From: JABDKJ01 sp039028335
GTDB taxonomy: Bacteria > Bacteroidota > Bacteroidia > Flavobacteriales_D > JABDKJ01
NCBI GenBank assembly: GCA_039028335.1
Contig: JBCCIF010000003.1
Coordinates: 1 to 64,000 of the forward strand
Direction: 5' to 3'
Length of the DNA: 64,000 nt
This document shows positions 45,789 to 54,169 of the stretch, piece after piece. The position numbers were made by a program, and so were the translations under genes. Within the stretch, counting starts at the first letter, position 1. Each line of letters starts with the position of its first letter. The notes below the pieces were generated by a model that was not told the DNA's origin, made no database searches, and worked only from the letters and a program-made list of their open reading frames with translations.

Positions 45789-47510
45789 CTAAAAGGTTAA
45801 GATTCTATTTTCCAATGAATCACCGCTCTCCAAGTTCATTTTCTTTCGCAATCTATATCGCGCCTTTTTTATTCCCTCTTGTGAGATATTCAGAAGATTG
45901 GCAATTTCTTTTGAATTTAATTGCATTTTTAGGAGTGCAATTAGACGCAAATCACCTGAGCTAAGTTCAGGGTGTTCAGTCAATAGTCGCTGCGTAAAGC
46001 CTTCGTGAACATTTTCAAAACGTTGTTTAAAGGCATCCCAGTTTGCATCATCTTTGAGATTGAAGTCGATCGAGCGAATAATTGAATTCATTTCATTCGG
46101 GTTTTCTTCATTGGGCTTTAAGTCGACTAAATCCGTTTTCAATTTTTCCAAGACTTCGTTTTTATGTGCCAATTGCGTTGTATATGCCAATAGTTCCTTT
46201 TTCTTAAAATTAAGATCGCTCCTGACTTTCTCTTGCCGTATTTGCGCAGCTTTAGAACGCTGTCTGATCGCGATTACCAAAGCAAATACCAAAGCGATTA
46301 ATAAAACTAATCCCGTCCAGAGACTTCTTTTTTCAGCTTCATCTATTTCCTTTTCCTTGGTCAATAAAGCGATTTCTGCTTCTTTTTCTTTTGCCTCAAA
46401 TCCAATTTCCAATTCGTTGATATAGTTGATGTTTTCTTGTGAAAGAACATCACTATTCAAAAGGTGATAATTTTTATAGTTGCTCAAGGCAGCTTGATAG
46501 TCATTCAGGCCTTCGTAAATATCAGCTAAGACTTTATAATCATGTATCTGTTTTTTCTTGGTACTGAACTCTTCAGAACTCACTAATGATGCTTCTGCAT
46601 ATGGAAGGGCTTTCTGATATAAATTTTGCTTTAGATATAAACTGACCAAATGCCTTTTGACGAGTCCAGGCAAACTCTCTTCCCCATTTTGCTCCGCTAG
46701 TTTCAATGCCTCTAGATAATTGCTTTCCGACTGAATGTAATTTCCTTTACGCCTGTGAATATTTCCTAAATGATCCAAAGCGCCTGCCAAGGAATTACTG
46801 TAGTTCTTGTTTCTACAATGTTCAATATATTCTTCGACTTGAGGTACCAAATTCAAAGTAGAGTCAATATGCTCCATGTTCATGACCTTCATATACTTGA
46901 GCTCCATGATATCATCAACATAATTCAAATCCTCATAGATCTCTAAAGCTTTATCGTAGTACTTGTTGGACTCTTCATAATTTTCAATATCACCCAGGGT
47001 ATTCCCAATATTCCAATAGCTAGGCGCAATCGTCTCGGCAGGGAGTTCCATCTCCTTTTTTAGCTCTAGAGATTTCAAATGGCACTCTAAAGATTCCGTG
47101 AGCTTACCTAAATCGCGATAAGAATTCGCCATATTATTCAGCACCAGACTCATCATCCTCTTGTCGTCTATTTGCTCATATAAGTCCAAAGCTATTTCAA
47201 GATCAACAAGAGACTCCTCAAAGTGCGAAGTCATATTATGTAGGATACCAGATAAATTTTTGCCGGTTGCGATGTATTTAGTTTCTCCTAATTCCTCTGC
47301 TATCCCTGCATACTCATTGATTAATTCTCTTGATTTTTGAACATCATAATACATGTACTCTATAAATAGCGAAACCAATACCTCTAATCTATTGGTATCC
47401 CTCTCTTGGGGAATAATAGAATAAAGCGAATCGATTGAAGCTTGATCCTGCGCTGTAGCCGTTTGAAAAAGTGAGAAGATGATAGCGAAAAAAAGTGCAT
47501 GAGGTTTCAT
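45789..47510 (-). CDS. TPR transmembrane regulator with C-terminal LuxR-like HTH
   Basis: The 573-aa product has a signal peptide (1-20), about seven tetratricopeptide repeats (about 45-365; e.g. LGNIHRRKGNYIQSESNYLEAL, KHLVSLYLKQNLYQKALPYAE) in the periplasm, one membrane helix (about 390-412, LWTGLVLLIALVFALVIAIRQ), a coiled coil, and a cytoplasmic helix-turn-helix (about 515-560; LSSGDLRLIALLKMQLNSKEIANLLNIS, GIKKARYRLRKKM). This is the one-component TPR-HTH architecture common in Bacteroidota. It may sense envelope signals and bind DNA at the membrane; targets are unknown. It is divergent from ssb. Confidence 0.82.
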   Translation of the reverse strand: MKPHALFFAIIFSLFQTATAQDQASIDSLYSIIPQERDTNRLEVLVSLFIEYMYYDVQKSRELINEYAGIAEELGETKYIATGKNLSGILHNMTSHFEESLVDLEIALDLYEQIDDKRMMSLVLNNMANSYRDLGKLTESLECHLKSLELKKEMELPAETIAPSYWNIGNTLGDIENYEESNKYYDKALEIYEDLNYVDDIMELKYMKVMNMEHIDSTLNLVPQVEEYIEHCRNKNYSNSLAGALDHLGNIHRRKGNYIQSESNYLEALKLAEQNGEESLPGLVKRHLVSLYLKQNLYQKALPYAEASLVSSEEFSTKKKQIHDYKVLADIYEGLNDYQAALSNYKNYHLLNSDVLSQENINYINELEIGFEAKEKEAEIALLTKEKEIDEAEKRSLWTGLVLLIALVFALVIAIRQRSKAAQIRQEKVRSDLNFKKKELLAYTTQLAHKNEVLEKLKTDLVDLKPNEENPNEMNSIIRSIDFNLKDDANWDAFKQRFENVHEGFTQRLLTEHPELSSGDLRLIALLKMQLNSKEIANLLNISQEGIKKARYRLRKKMNLESGDSLENRILTF

Positions 47511-47632
47511 CGAGACAAGATAACAATTGGTTCAAAATCAAAACATGAATTGATCATTTACAAAGAAATTGGCCAATGCCCCTAAATAAAGGTAATATCA
47601 TAAAAGGCTTATTATAAAGGGGTATAATGCGA

Positions 47633-47692
47633 GTTAAACGTTTGTAAGCGACTACAAATGTATGTTAAACGCTTATCGTACGACTATAAATT
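47633..47692. repeat. Tandem 28/29-nt imperfect direct repeat upstream of ssb
   Basis: Copy 1 (47,633-47,660) and copy 2 (47,664-47,692) share GTTAAACG at the left and CGACTA-AAAT at the right, with a 1-nt length difference between. The pair sits in the 293-nt space between the TPR-HTH regulator and ssb, 112 nt before the ssb start. Tandem direct repeats of this size are often regulator-binding sites. Confidence 0.5.
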
Positions 47693-47803
47693 TCATAAGG
47701 TCTTTCATTTGCATCGGCAATCGAAACATAGCTCGGTTTTGAATTCCGAGAAAAGAGAAAGCCAAAAAAGTAAATAAAAATTAAACAATTAAAATTTAGC
47801 ATT

Positions 47804-48145
47804 ATGAGCAACATGAGAAACAAGGTACAGTTGATCGGAAGACTTGGACAAGACCCTGAAGTAGTAAACTTTGATGGCGGAAAGAAAAAGGCCAATTTGA
47901 ATTTAGCAACTAATTCGGTTTATTACGACAAGGCAGGTGATAAAGTAGAAGAAACGCAATGGCACAAAGTTGTGGCTTGGGGAAAGAATGCGGAGACGAT
48001 AGAAAAATTCCTGCGCAAAGGACAAGAAGTCGCTATTTCTGGAAAACTAACGAGCCGTTCTTGGGAGGACGAAAAGGGGAGTAAGAGATACATAACCGAA
48101 ATAATGCTTCAAGAATTTCTAATGCTTGGCAGAAAAGAAAGTTAA
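47804..48145 (+). CDS. ssb: Single-stranded DNA-binding protein
   Basis: The 113-aa product has the OB-fold of bacterial SSB: NKVQLIGRLGQDPEV, NLATNSVY, ETQWHKVVAWGKNAETIEKFLRKGQ and VAISGKLTSRSW. It binds single-stranded DNA in replication, recombination and repair. The acidic C-terminal tail (DDDxPF) that recruits partner proteins in the main SSB is missing; it ends LMLGRKES. It may therefore be a second, shorter SSB. The start may be Met1 or Met4. A long upstream leader carries a tandem repeat, and a terminator follows. Confidence 0.9.
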   Translation: MSNMRNKVQLIGRLGQDPEVVNFDGGKKKANLNLATNSVYYDKAGDKVEETQWHKVVAWGKNAETIEKFLRKGQEVAISGKLTSRSWEDEKGSKRYITEIMLQEFLMLGRKES

Positions 48146-48171
48146 GTCTGTATTCATTCTAAAATGTAAGA

Positions 48172-48203
48172 GGCCTCTCGAAGAATTTCGAGGGGCTTTT
48201 TTT
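48172..48203 (+). terminator. Rho-independent terminator after ssb
   Basis: GCCTCTCGAA and TTCGAGGGGC pair around AGAAT (one wobble) and run into TTTTTTT on the plus strand, ending 2 nt into the convergent gene's stop region. Confidence 0.85.
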
Positions 48204-48612
48204 ATAGTAGACTTTCAAGCTGACCTTCTAATCTCCTGATGATCATTTGAACCATTCTTTTATTCAGCGCATTCTTGTTCTTGCGATAATACTCGTATTC
48301 ATCAATGGTGAACAAAGAGACCACTGAAGCAATCAAAGAATTCTTAATACGCGGATCCTTTTTCATCACTTCTTCGATATAATCCATTTGTGCTTTTTGA
48401 TTATAGGCATTGAAAACGGGCTTAAATTTCTCGAGGTAGGAATGGAACTGGGCCAATAAAATCGCGTTTTGTAATTTGAGTATAGGACGAATGGTCGTGT
48501 TCTGAAAATTCTCTTCTTCTGAAAGGGCTTTTTCACAAGTAATAGTCGGTCGAATTCGAATGACTTTGTCGTCTCTTTCTGTTCTCAAATGATTGCTTTG
48601 ATAACCTAACAA
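48202..48612 (-). CDS. Conserved hypothetical protein (Bacteroidota type)
   Basis: The 136-aa product is mostly helical with a conserved-looking core RPILKLQNAILLAQFHSYLEKF, MDYIEEVMKKDPRIKNSLIASVV and ALNKRMVQMIIRRLEGQL. It resembles short proteins in this phylum often mislabelled as glyoxalases, but no metal ligands or glyoxalase fold are visible. Start appears to be TTG at 48,612; no ATG is available in frame before the conserved part, so the N-terminus is uncertain. It lies 18 nt after the LTD surface protein gene. Confidence 0.65.
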   Translation of the reverse strand: MLGYQSNHLRTERDDKVIRIRPTITCEKALSEEENFQNTTIRPILKLQNAILLAQFHSYLEKFKPVFNAYNQKAQMDYIEEVMKKDPRIKNSLIASVVSLFTIDEYEYYRKNKNALNKRMVQMIIRRLEGQLESLL

Positions 48613-48630
48613 AGATAGGCATAAAAGAGT

Positions 48631-51600
48631 TTAAAATCTAGTACCTACAACGCATGTCTTTTTAAATACGCTTAGGCTTCCTTCTAAATCAAAAATTTCA
48701 ATAAATATGACATAAACACCTAATCGAGCCTTCGTATTCTCATCAGTCGTTCCATCCCACTTCACCGTTCCCGAAGTCGCCATAATTTCATTTCTCAAAA
48801 GTGATTTCACAGGAACGCCTCGACTGTCGTATATGTTAATGGAACCTAAGTACCCCGACTCATCAAAAACGTAATTGATATTTAAAAAATCATCAAATCC
48901 ATCATTGTCAGGACTAAATAATTCAGGCTCTAAAGCGACTGAGCTTTCGGGAATACTTCCTTGAAAAAATTGAGAGTTTGGCAGACCTGGAGTTGCATTT
49001 CCAGAAATAGTAGATGCAGAATGCCAATTACTTGGATCATTTGTCACGCGCTCAAAATCAATCCGTTCCAAAGAAACGCCCTTTACCTCATCCAACAAAT
49101 TGAAATGATAATCTTCCTGATAGGAGAACTCATCAGAAACTTGCGCGTCAGGCATCATAAGAATGACCGTTCCTTCATCATTGCTGTAAGTTGGAAAATT
49201 ATCCAAAGAGAGGAACACATCTCTGTTGCCATTTGGATATGTGTTTTTAACGGCTTGCGAATCCTCAGATAGCAATACATATGTTCTTGGAAACAAGAGC
49301 TTACCCTCTCCTGAAATCAAATTTAAATCTCCTGGAATTCCATTGTCCATATTGGCAATTCGCCAGTCTTTTAGACTCAATACCTTGTCTGTCCGGTTGT
49401 AAATTTCAACGAAATCTGTACCTCCTTCTGGTGGGTTAAACAAAACTTCGTTGATTATAACATCCCCGGGATCTGCTTCTTGTGGCAGGGCAAAGCGACC
49501 TGTATTTTGGTCAGAAATAATATTACCCAAACAATCGCTAAGCCCTTCAATACTCAAATTATATATAATTCCTTCTTGTATAGATGGAGCCAATGAAATC
49601 TGCAATCGCTTAAGGTCGCTATCTAGAATTTGAGGTAAAATTCCATTGAGTCCGTTATCAATTGAGATGCTGATAAGATCCGAATTGGCAGCCTCAAGAA
49701 ATTCATCAAATACAAGGACTATACTTTGATCATCATTGACCAAAATATCCAAGAGTTCTGGGCCTTGCAGGTCAGCCTCCTCGGTATAAACCGAATTGAT
49801 TTCTCCAGGAGTCCCCCCTTGAAAATCAATTGAGGAAGACCAATTGGAAATTCCACGACACGCTTCATTTAAATTCATCATCTCAAGGCTCCAGCCTCCT
49901 TCGCGTTTGTTAGGAGCATGAGTCATCAGGTCATATGCAATTTCGTTTATCAATTCAGCCTCTGTATTTAAAAGTTGCACTACTTCTCCAGAGTTGTTGA
50001 GGAAAGATGAAGACCAGGGTGTAGCTCCTACAAAATTTTCAAAGGCGAAAAAGGCCAATTGCTCTTGTGCACTCCCAACAATTAAATATTCGCCTGGTTC
50101 TATAAAAGTCCCCGTTGGGATAACAGCATCATTAATTTGGCAATTACCGAGATTAATAAGATGTGCACTAGCGTTATATAATTCTATATATTCTGCTTCA
50201 GGCAAGCCCACAGGGGGACTGGGATCTGACATAATCTCTGTAATCAATACATCCCCAAAAAATGGTTCGAAACCCAATAAAATTTCGACATTGATTGCTT
50301 CTGATTCGTTTCCTTCACAATCAAAAACATTTTCCACATTCAAAAGATAGTTTGTTGATGGATCTAAACCCTCTGAGAGCCCTAAACGAATCCTGTCCTC
50401 ATAATTTCCAACTAAGGTGCTTGAAAGTACATCTACTCCATTGTTCAATTCATAGGAACCAAATTCGAGAGACAATACGTCCATCGCTTCATTGAATACC
50501 AAAACCAAGGATTGCGGACTCTCAAAAAAATAGGACGCTATAGAAGGTGCCGTGGAATCGGGTGTATCATCAAATACAGAATTTTGTTCGCCAGGTGAAC
50601 CTCCTAATGAATTTGAACTCACTTTCCAGTTCTCTTGTCCTGAGCACATTTTATTTGGGTTAACTCGTTCAAGTGAGAAACCTCCCATAATCGCTTCAGA
50701 ATTCTCATACCATGAATCCTCATAGACCACGATATCTAAAACAAGGCCTGTTGAAGATCGGATAGTTAAACTGTCCCCGGTATTTGCCAAAGCAGTGAAC
50801 GAGGGAATTCCAATTACAGAGCCGAATCCACTTAGTAAGTCTATTTGATCTTGATCACAAAGCAGAACGTATTGATTCTGAGTTAATATATAGCTCGGCA
50901 ACAATTTTTCAGTGCTGGAGTTCACTAGTACCCAATCCTCAAGATCAAATACTTCTTCACTTCGATTATGTAGCTCAATGAACTCCACTTCGGGTAAGCC
51001 TTGACTTGGTGTCGGATCTGCAAATATTTCATTGAATATCACCGAACCCTCGTCTGGAATTCCCGGCACAAAAAACATGAATTCTTCGCTTGTACTTTGC
51101 ATGAAATTTCCTGCAAGATCTGACAGACCGGAAATATTGATGATATACGTTTGACCATTTACGAAGGCGGAAGAAAAACTCAAATCAATAACTTCTGGAA
51201 AACTCTGATTTACGTTATCAGGACTCCCTATGCCATCATTTACACTATAATTATTCGTATTTGCTGCTGTGCTATTCTCTATGGCTTCGTTGAATTCTAG
51301 TCTCAATAATTGATTGTTAATCACTGAAATAGTATTTAACTCAGGTGGAATCGAATCAATAAAAGGGCTTCCAACAACTACAAATTCATCGAAATAAAAT
51401 TTATCGGATCTAGTTGAAGTATAAGTACACGCCATACCAAAAGCGACACACATTAAATGCGCTTCATCCTGAATACTTCCCTGAAGGGCAAAATCAAAAT
51501 TCCCTAAAGGATCAGCAAACAAGTTCCAGTTACCTTCATCATCTCGTTCTGCTCGAACGCGCACATTCACCGAAGGTGTATCGAGAAGATCATCTACTCC

Positions 51601-52005
51601 ATCTATTATCTCGGTCATGTCATTTTCATCTTGCCGATACAATGAGATTTCGTCTTCTGTACCTCCAATTCTGACAAAATATCCATTAAGATCCTCAAAT
51701 AAATTCGAATTGTCACTTACCAGATACACATCGCAATAATTTGAACCAGAAGGATTAAAATCCATGCGAACAATAAACTCCCATGAGGCATTGTTGATCG
51801 CTTCGCTAGAAGTACTTAAAAAAGATTGATCAGCTTGTGCTGGCGCATTCAAGTGCAATTCAAAATTACCATCCACTTCAAAGTTTATTTCATCTCCGCT
51901 CCAACTTGGATTTTCGGTAAAATCACCATCTGAGAAATCATCTTCAATTTGGGCAAGACAATATCCACTTATAAAAAGGAGAATAATTGACAGTGTTCTT
52001 TTCAT
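48631..52005 (-). CDS. Lamin-tail-domain surface protein with FlgD/CHU_C-like tail
   Basis: The 1124-aa product has a signal peptide (1-18, GYCLAQ), an N-terminal LamG-like domain (about 20-215), Big_5/SbsA-type Ig units (INNQLLRLEFNEAI, PQSLVLVFNEAMD, DQSIVLVFDEFLE), and three lamin-tail (LTD) domains (about 320-450, 590-720, 855-1000; FNEIFADPTPSQGLPEVEFIEL, ITEIMSDPSPPVGLPEAEYIEL, INEVLFNPPEGGTDFVEIY). A FlgD-like/gliding-motility tail ends it (ELFSPDNDGFDDFLNINYVF ... KARLGVYVIFIEIFD). It is probably a T9SS cargo; LTDs in bacteria are often linked to nuclease or polysaccharide binding, but no catalytic domain is visible. Confidence 0.85.
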   Translation of the reverse strand: MKRTLSIILLFISGYCLAQIEDDFSDGDFTENPSWSGDEINFEVDGNFELHLNAPAQADQSFLSTSSEAINNASWEFIVRMDFNPSGSNYCDVYLVSDNSNLFEDLNGYFVRIGGTEDEISLYRQDENDMTEIIDGVDDLLDTPSVNVRVRAERDDEGNWNLFADPLGNFDFALQGSIQDEAHLMCVAFGMACTYTSTRSDKFYFDEFVVVGSPFIDSIPPELNTISVINNQLLRLEFNEAIENSTAANTNNYSVNDGIGSPDNVNQSFPEVIDLSFSSAFVNGQTYIINISGLSDLAGNFMQSTSEEFMFFVPGIPDEGSVIFNEIFADPTPSQGLPEVEFIELHNRSEEVFDLEDWVLVNSSTEKLLPSYILTQNQYVLLCDQDQIDLLSGFGSVIGIPSFTALANTGDSLTIRSSTGLVLDIVVYEDSWYENSEAIMGGFSLERVNPNKMCSGQENWKVSSNSLGGSPGEQNSVFDDTPDSTAPSIASYFFESPQSLVLVFNEAMDVLSLEFGSYELNNGVDVLSSTLVGNYEDRIRLGLSEGLDPSTNYLLNVENVFDCEGNESEAINVEILLGFEPFFGDVLITEIMSDPSPPVGLPEAEYIELYNASAHLINLGNCQINDAVIPTGTFIEPGEYLIVGSAQEQLAFFAFENFVGATPWSSSFLNNSGEVVQLLNTEAELINEIAYDLMTHAPNKREGGWSLEMMNLNEACRGISNWSSSIDFQGGTPGEINSVYTEEADLQGPELLDILVNDDQSIVLVFDEFLEAANSDLISISIDNGLNGILPQILDSDLKRLQISLAPSIQEGIIYNLSIEGLSDCLGNIISDQNTGRFALPQEADPGDVIINEVLFNPPEGGTDFVEIYNRTDKVLSLKDWRIANMDNGIPGDLNLISGEGKLLFPRTYVLLSEDSQAVKNTYPNGNRDVFLSLDNFPTYSNDEGTVILMMPDAQVSDEFSYQEDYHFNLLDEVKGVSLERIDFERVTNDPSNWHSASTISGNATPGLPNSQFFQGSIPESSVALEPELFSPDNDGFDDFLNINYVFDESGYLGSINIYDSRGVPVKSLLRNEIMATSGTVKWDGTTDENTKARLGVYVIFIEIFDLEGSLSVFKKTCVVGTRF

Positions 52006-52047
52006 GAATAAGGCGAAACCTTCAATGGCCGTAAGAGGTAAATATAC

Positions 52048-52073
52048 TAATTTTGAACTGCGTTAATACGCAG
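52048..52073 (+). promoter_or_regulatory. Candidate -7 box and palindrome upstream of asd
   Basis: TAATTTTG (52,048-52,055) matches the phylum -7 consensus and is followed immediately by CTGCGTTAATACGCAG (52,058-52,073), a 6-bp perfect inverted repeat with a TAAT loop. The position at the likely transcription start suggests an operator or a 5' leader hairpin. A -33 TTTG is not seen at the right distance. Confidence 0.35.
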
Positions 52074-52104
52074 AATATTTTGTAAATCTTTAAATCGAAA
52101 TTGA

Positions 52105-53094
52105 ATGAAAGTCGCAGTAGTCGGAGCAACCGGAATGGTAGGAAGGGTTATGCTTAAGGTCTTAGAAGAAAGGGATTTCCCTATTTCTGAACTCATACCT
52201 GTTGCCAGCAGCCGCTCTCTTGGTCAAAAAATCACCTTTAAAGATCGATCTTTTGAGGTTGTTTCTATGTCAGACGCGATTGAACTCAAACCAGAAATTG
52301 CCTTATTTTCAGCTGGTGGAGGCACTTCACTCGAATGGGCACCTAGATTTGAAGAAGTTGGATGCACTGTTATCGATAATTCATCAGCCTGGCGGATGAG
52401 TCCCTCACATAAATTAATTGTGCCTGAAATCAATGCTGCAGAATTAAGCCCCATTGACAAGATTATTGCAAATCCGAATTGCTCAACTATTCAAATGGTA
52501 ATGGCATTGGCTCCGTTGCATAAGAAATATGGGATTAAACGCGTAATCGTTTCAACGTATCAGAGTGTTTCTGGAACAGGAAAAGCAGCCGTCCAACAAA
52601 TGGAGAATGAGCGTGACGGTAATCACGAAAATAAAGTTTACCCCTATACAATTGACAAAAACTGTCTTCCCCATTGCGACATCTTTTTGGATAATGGATA
52701 TACAAAGGAAGAAATGAAGCTGGTGAACGAAACTCGAAAAATCCTGGGTGATGAGTCAATTATGGTTTCTGCTACAGCCGTTCGTGTACCAGTGGACGGA
52801 GGACATTCAGAAGCAATCAATGTTGAATTTAAGGAAGACTTTGATTTGAATGAAGTTAAAGAAATTCTTCGTCAAACAGATGGTATTATCGTCCAAGATA
52901 ACACGGATGACAATAGCTATCCAATGCCTTTGTACTCAAAGAACAAAGACGAAGTATTTGTAGGGCGAATAAGAAGAGATGAATCGCAAGCCAATACATT
53001 AAATCTTTGGGTGGTTGCGGATAATTTGAGAAAAGGAGCAGCAACCAATGCTGTTCAGATTGCAGAATACCTTAATGCTAACAGTTTAGTTTAA
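52105..53094 (+). CDS. asd: Aspartate-semialdehyde dehydrogenase
   Basis: The 329-aa product has the NADP-binding GATGMVG (7-13) and the catalytic NPNCST with Cys126. SSAWRM and the VPVDGGHSEAI His region match the family. It reduces aspartyl phosphate to the semialdehyde, the branch point to lysine/diaminopimelate, threonine and methionine. The final codons overlap the 3' end of lspA on the other strand. A candidate promoter and palindrome lie upstream. Confidence 0.97.
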   Translation: MKVAVVGATGMVGRVMLKVLEERDFPISELIPVASSRSLGQKITFKDRSFEVVSMSDAIELKPEIALFSAGGGTSLEWAPRFEEVGCTVIDNSSAWRMSPSHKLIVPEINAAELSPIDKIIANPNCSTIQMVMALAPLHKKYGIKRVIVSTYQSVSGTGKAAVQQMENERDGNHENKVYPYTIDKNCLPHCDIFLDNGYTKEEMKLVNETRKILGDESIMVSATAVRVPVDGGHSEAINVEFKEDFDLNEVKEILRQTDGIIVQDNTDDNSYPMPLYSKNKDEVFVGRIRRDESQANTLNLWVVADNLRKGAATNAVQIAEYLNANSLV

Positions 53095-53756
53095 GCAGGA
53101 ACGGATTCGTTCTCTTCCAAATCTGGCGTGTCTTTGCTCTTTGGAAAGAAACGTTTTTGAAATAAAATAATAACGATCACACCTATCGAAATTGCAGCGT
53201 CCGCAACATTAAAAACAGGTGCAAAAATGTCCCTCCCAGCAAGGCCCCATGGTGCATTATCAGGAAATTTGGGAAGGAAGTGGAACATATCGACCACATG
53301 GCCCATTAAAAAGGGCGCGTAGCCTTCTTCCATTTCAGCCAAGCCACCTCGGATATAAGGCATTTTATTCCAATCTCCAATGGTATCATCCCAAAGTAGT
53401 CCTTGATCGAAAATAAGACCGTAAAATGCGCTGTCTAAAATATTTCCAATGGCACCGGCTAAAATCATTGAAACACAAATGATGAATCCTCCATGAGCCC
53501 CGGTGCGTACAAGTTTAATTAGGTAACGGCCAATAACAAAAACTGCGATAAGTCGAATAACACTAAGAACTAGCTTCCCATATGGCCCCCCAAAATCTAG
53601 ACCAAATGCCATACCTGGATTCTCAATGAATTTAAACTCTATTAAATTATTGATGAGGAGCATTGAATCCTCATATTGGAAATTAAGTTTAATCCAAATC
53701 TTGAGTACTTGGTCTATAATCAAGACCAAGAAAAGTGTGATGAGTGCTTTCTTCAA
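53091..53756 (-). CDS. lspA: Lipoprotein signal peptidase (signal peptidase II)
   Basis: The 221-aa product has four transmembrane helices and the catalytic aspartates in GNILDS (Asp108) and FNVADAA (Asp186), with ENPGMAFGL near residue 45. It cleaves prolipoprotein signal peptides in the inner membrane. The region between the two catalytic motifs is longer than in E. coli, as in many Bacteroidota. The start is TTG at 53,756, preceded by AGGA. It is the third gene of the ileS-TraR/DksA-lspA operon. Confidence 0.96.
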   Translation of the reverse strand: MKKALITLFLVLIIDQVLKIWIKLNFQYEDSMLLINNLIEFKFIENPGMAFGLDFGGPYGKLVLSVIRLIAVFVIGRYLIKLVRTGAHGGFIICVSMILAGAIGNILDSAFYGLIFDQGLLWDDTIGDWNKMPYIRGGLAEMEEGYAPFLMGHVVDMFHFLPKFPDNAPWGLAGRDIFAPVFNVADAAISIGVIVIILFQKRFFPKSKDTPDLEENESVPA

Positions 53757-53767
53757 GTATTCCTGGC

Positions 53768-54157
53768 TTAGCTCATTTTGTTTTTGGCCTCAATACTTAA
53801 GGTAGCATGTGGAACCAACTTCAACCTTTCTTTTTTGATCAGTTTACCTGTCACCCTGCAAACGCCATATGTTTTATTGTGAATTCTCACAAGTGCATCT
53901 TCAAGGTGTTTGATAAATTTCTCCATTCTGGACGCTTGAAGTGCCGTTTCTTCTTTTGATAAAGTCTCTGACCCATCTTCCATCATTTTAAATGTAGGAG
54001 AGGTATCTTCAGTGCTGTTATCATCAGCGTGTGACAAAGACTTTTTTAATTGATCCAAATTTATTCGAGCCTCGTCCAACTTTTTATTGATCAGCTTCTC
54101 GAACATTTTCAAATCTCTGTCAGAATATTTTGCTCTTTTGTTACTCTTTTTAGTCAT
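53768..54157 (-). CDS. TraR/DksA-type C4 zinc-finger-like protein
   Basis: The 129-aa product has a coiled-coil N-terminal half (KMFEKLINKKLDEARINLDQLKKSL) and a TraR/DksA finger-like C-terminus (YGVCRVTGKLIKKERL, VPHATLSIEAK). Several of the zinc-ligand cysteines of canonical DksA are absent, as in the Bacteroidota version of this operon. It may bind RNA polymerase secondary channel or act as a general stress protein. It starts 12 nt after ileS and ends 11 nt before lspA. Confidence 0.87.
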   Translation of the reverse strand: MTKKSNKRAKYSDRDLKMFEKLINKKLDEARINLDQLKKSLSHADDNSTEDTSPTFKMMEDGSETLSKEETALQASRMEKFIKHLEDALVRIHNKTYGVCRVTGKLIKKERLKLVPHATLSIEAKNKMS

Positions 54158-54169
54158 GGCAATCTCATT

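Noticed and set aside
45650..45964. 104-codon plus-strand frame overlapping the TPR-HTH regulator end
   Set aside because: Its 3' half is antisense to the HTH domain and the composition is not protein-like.
47732..47750. Hairpin CTCGG...CCGAG in the ssb leader
   Set aside because: The stem is only 5 bp with a 9-nt loop and no T-run; it is too weak for a terminator or riboswitch call.
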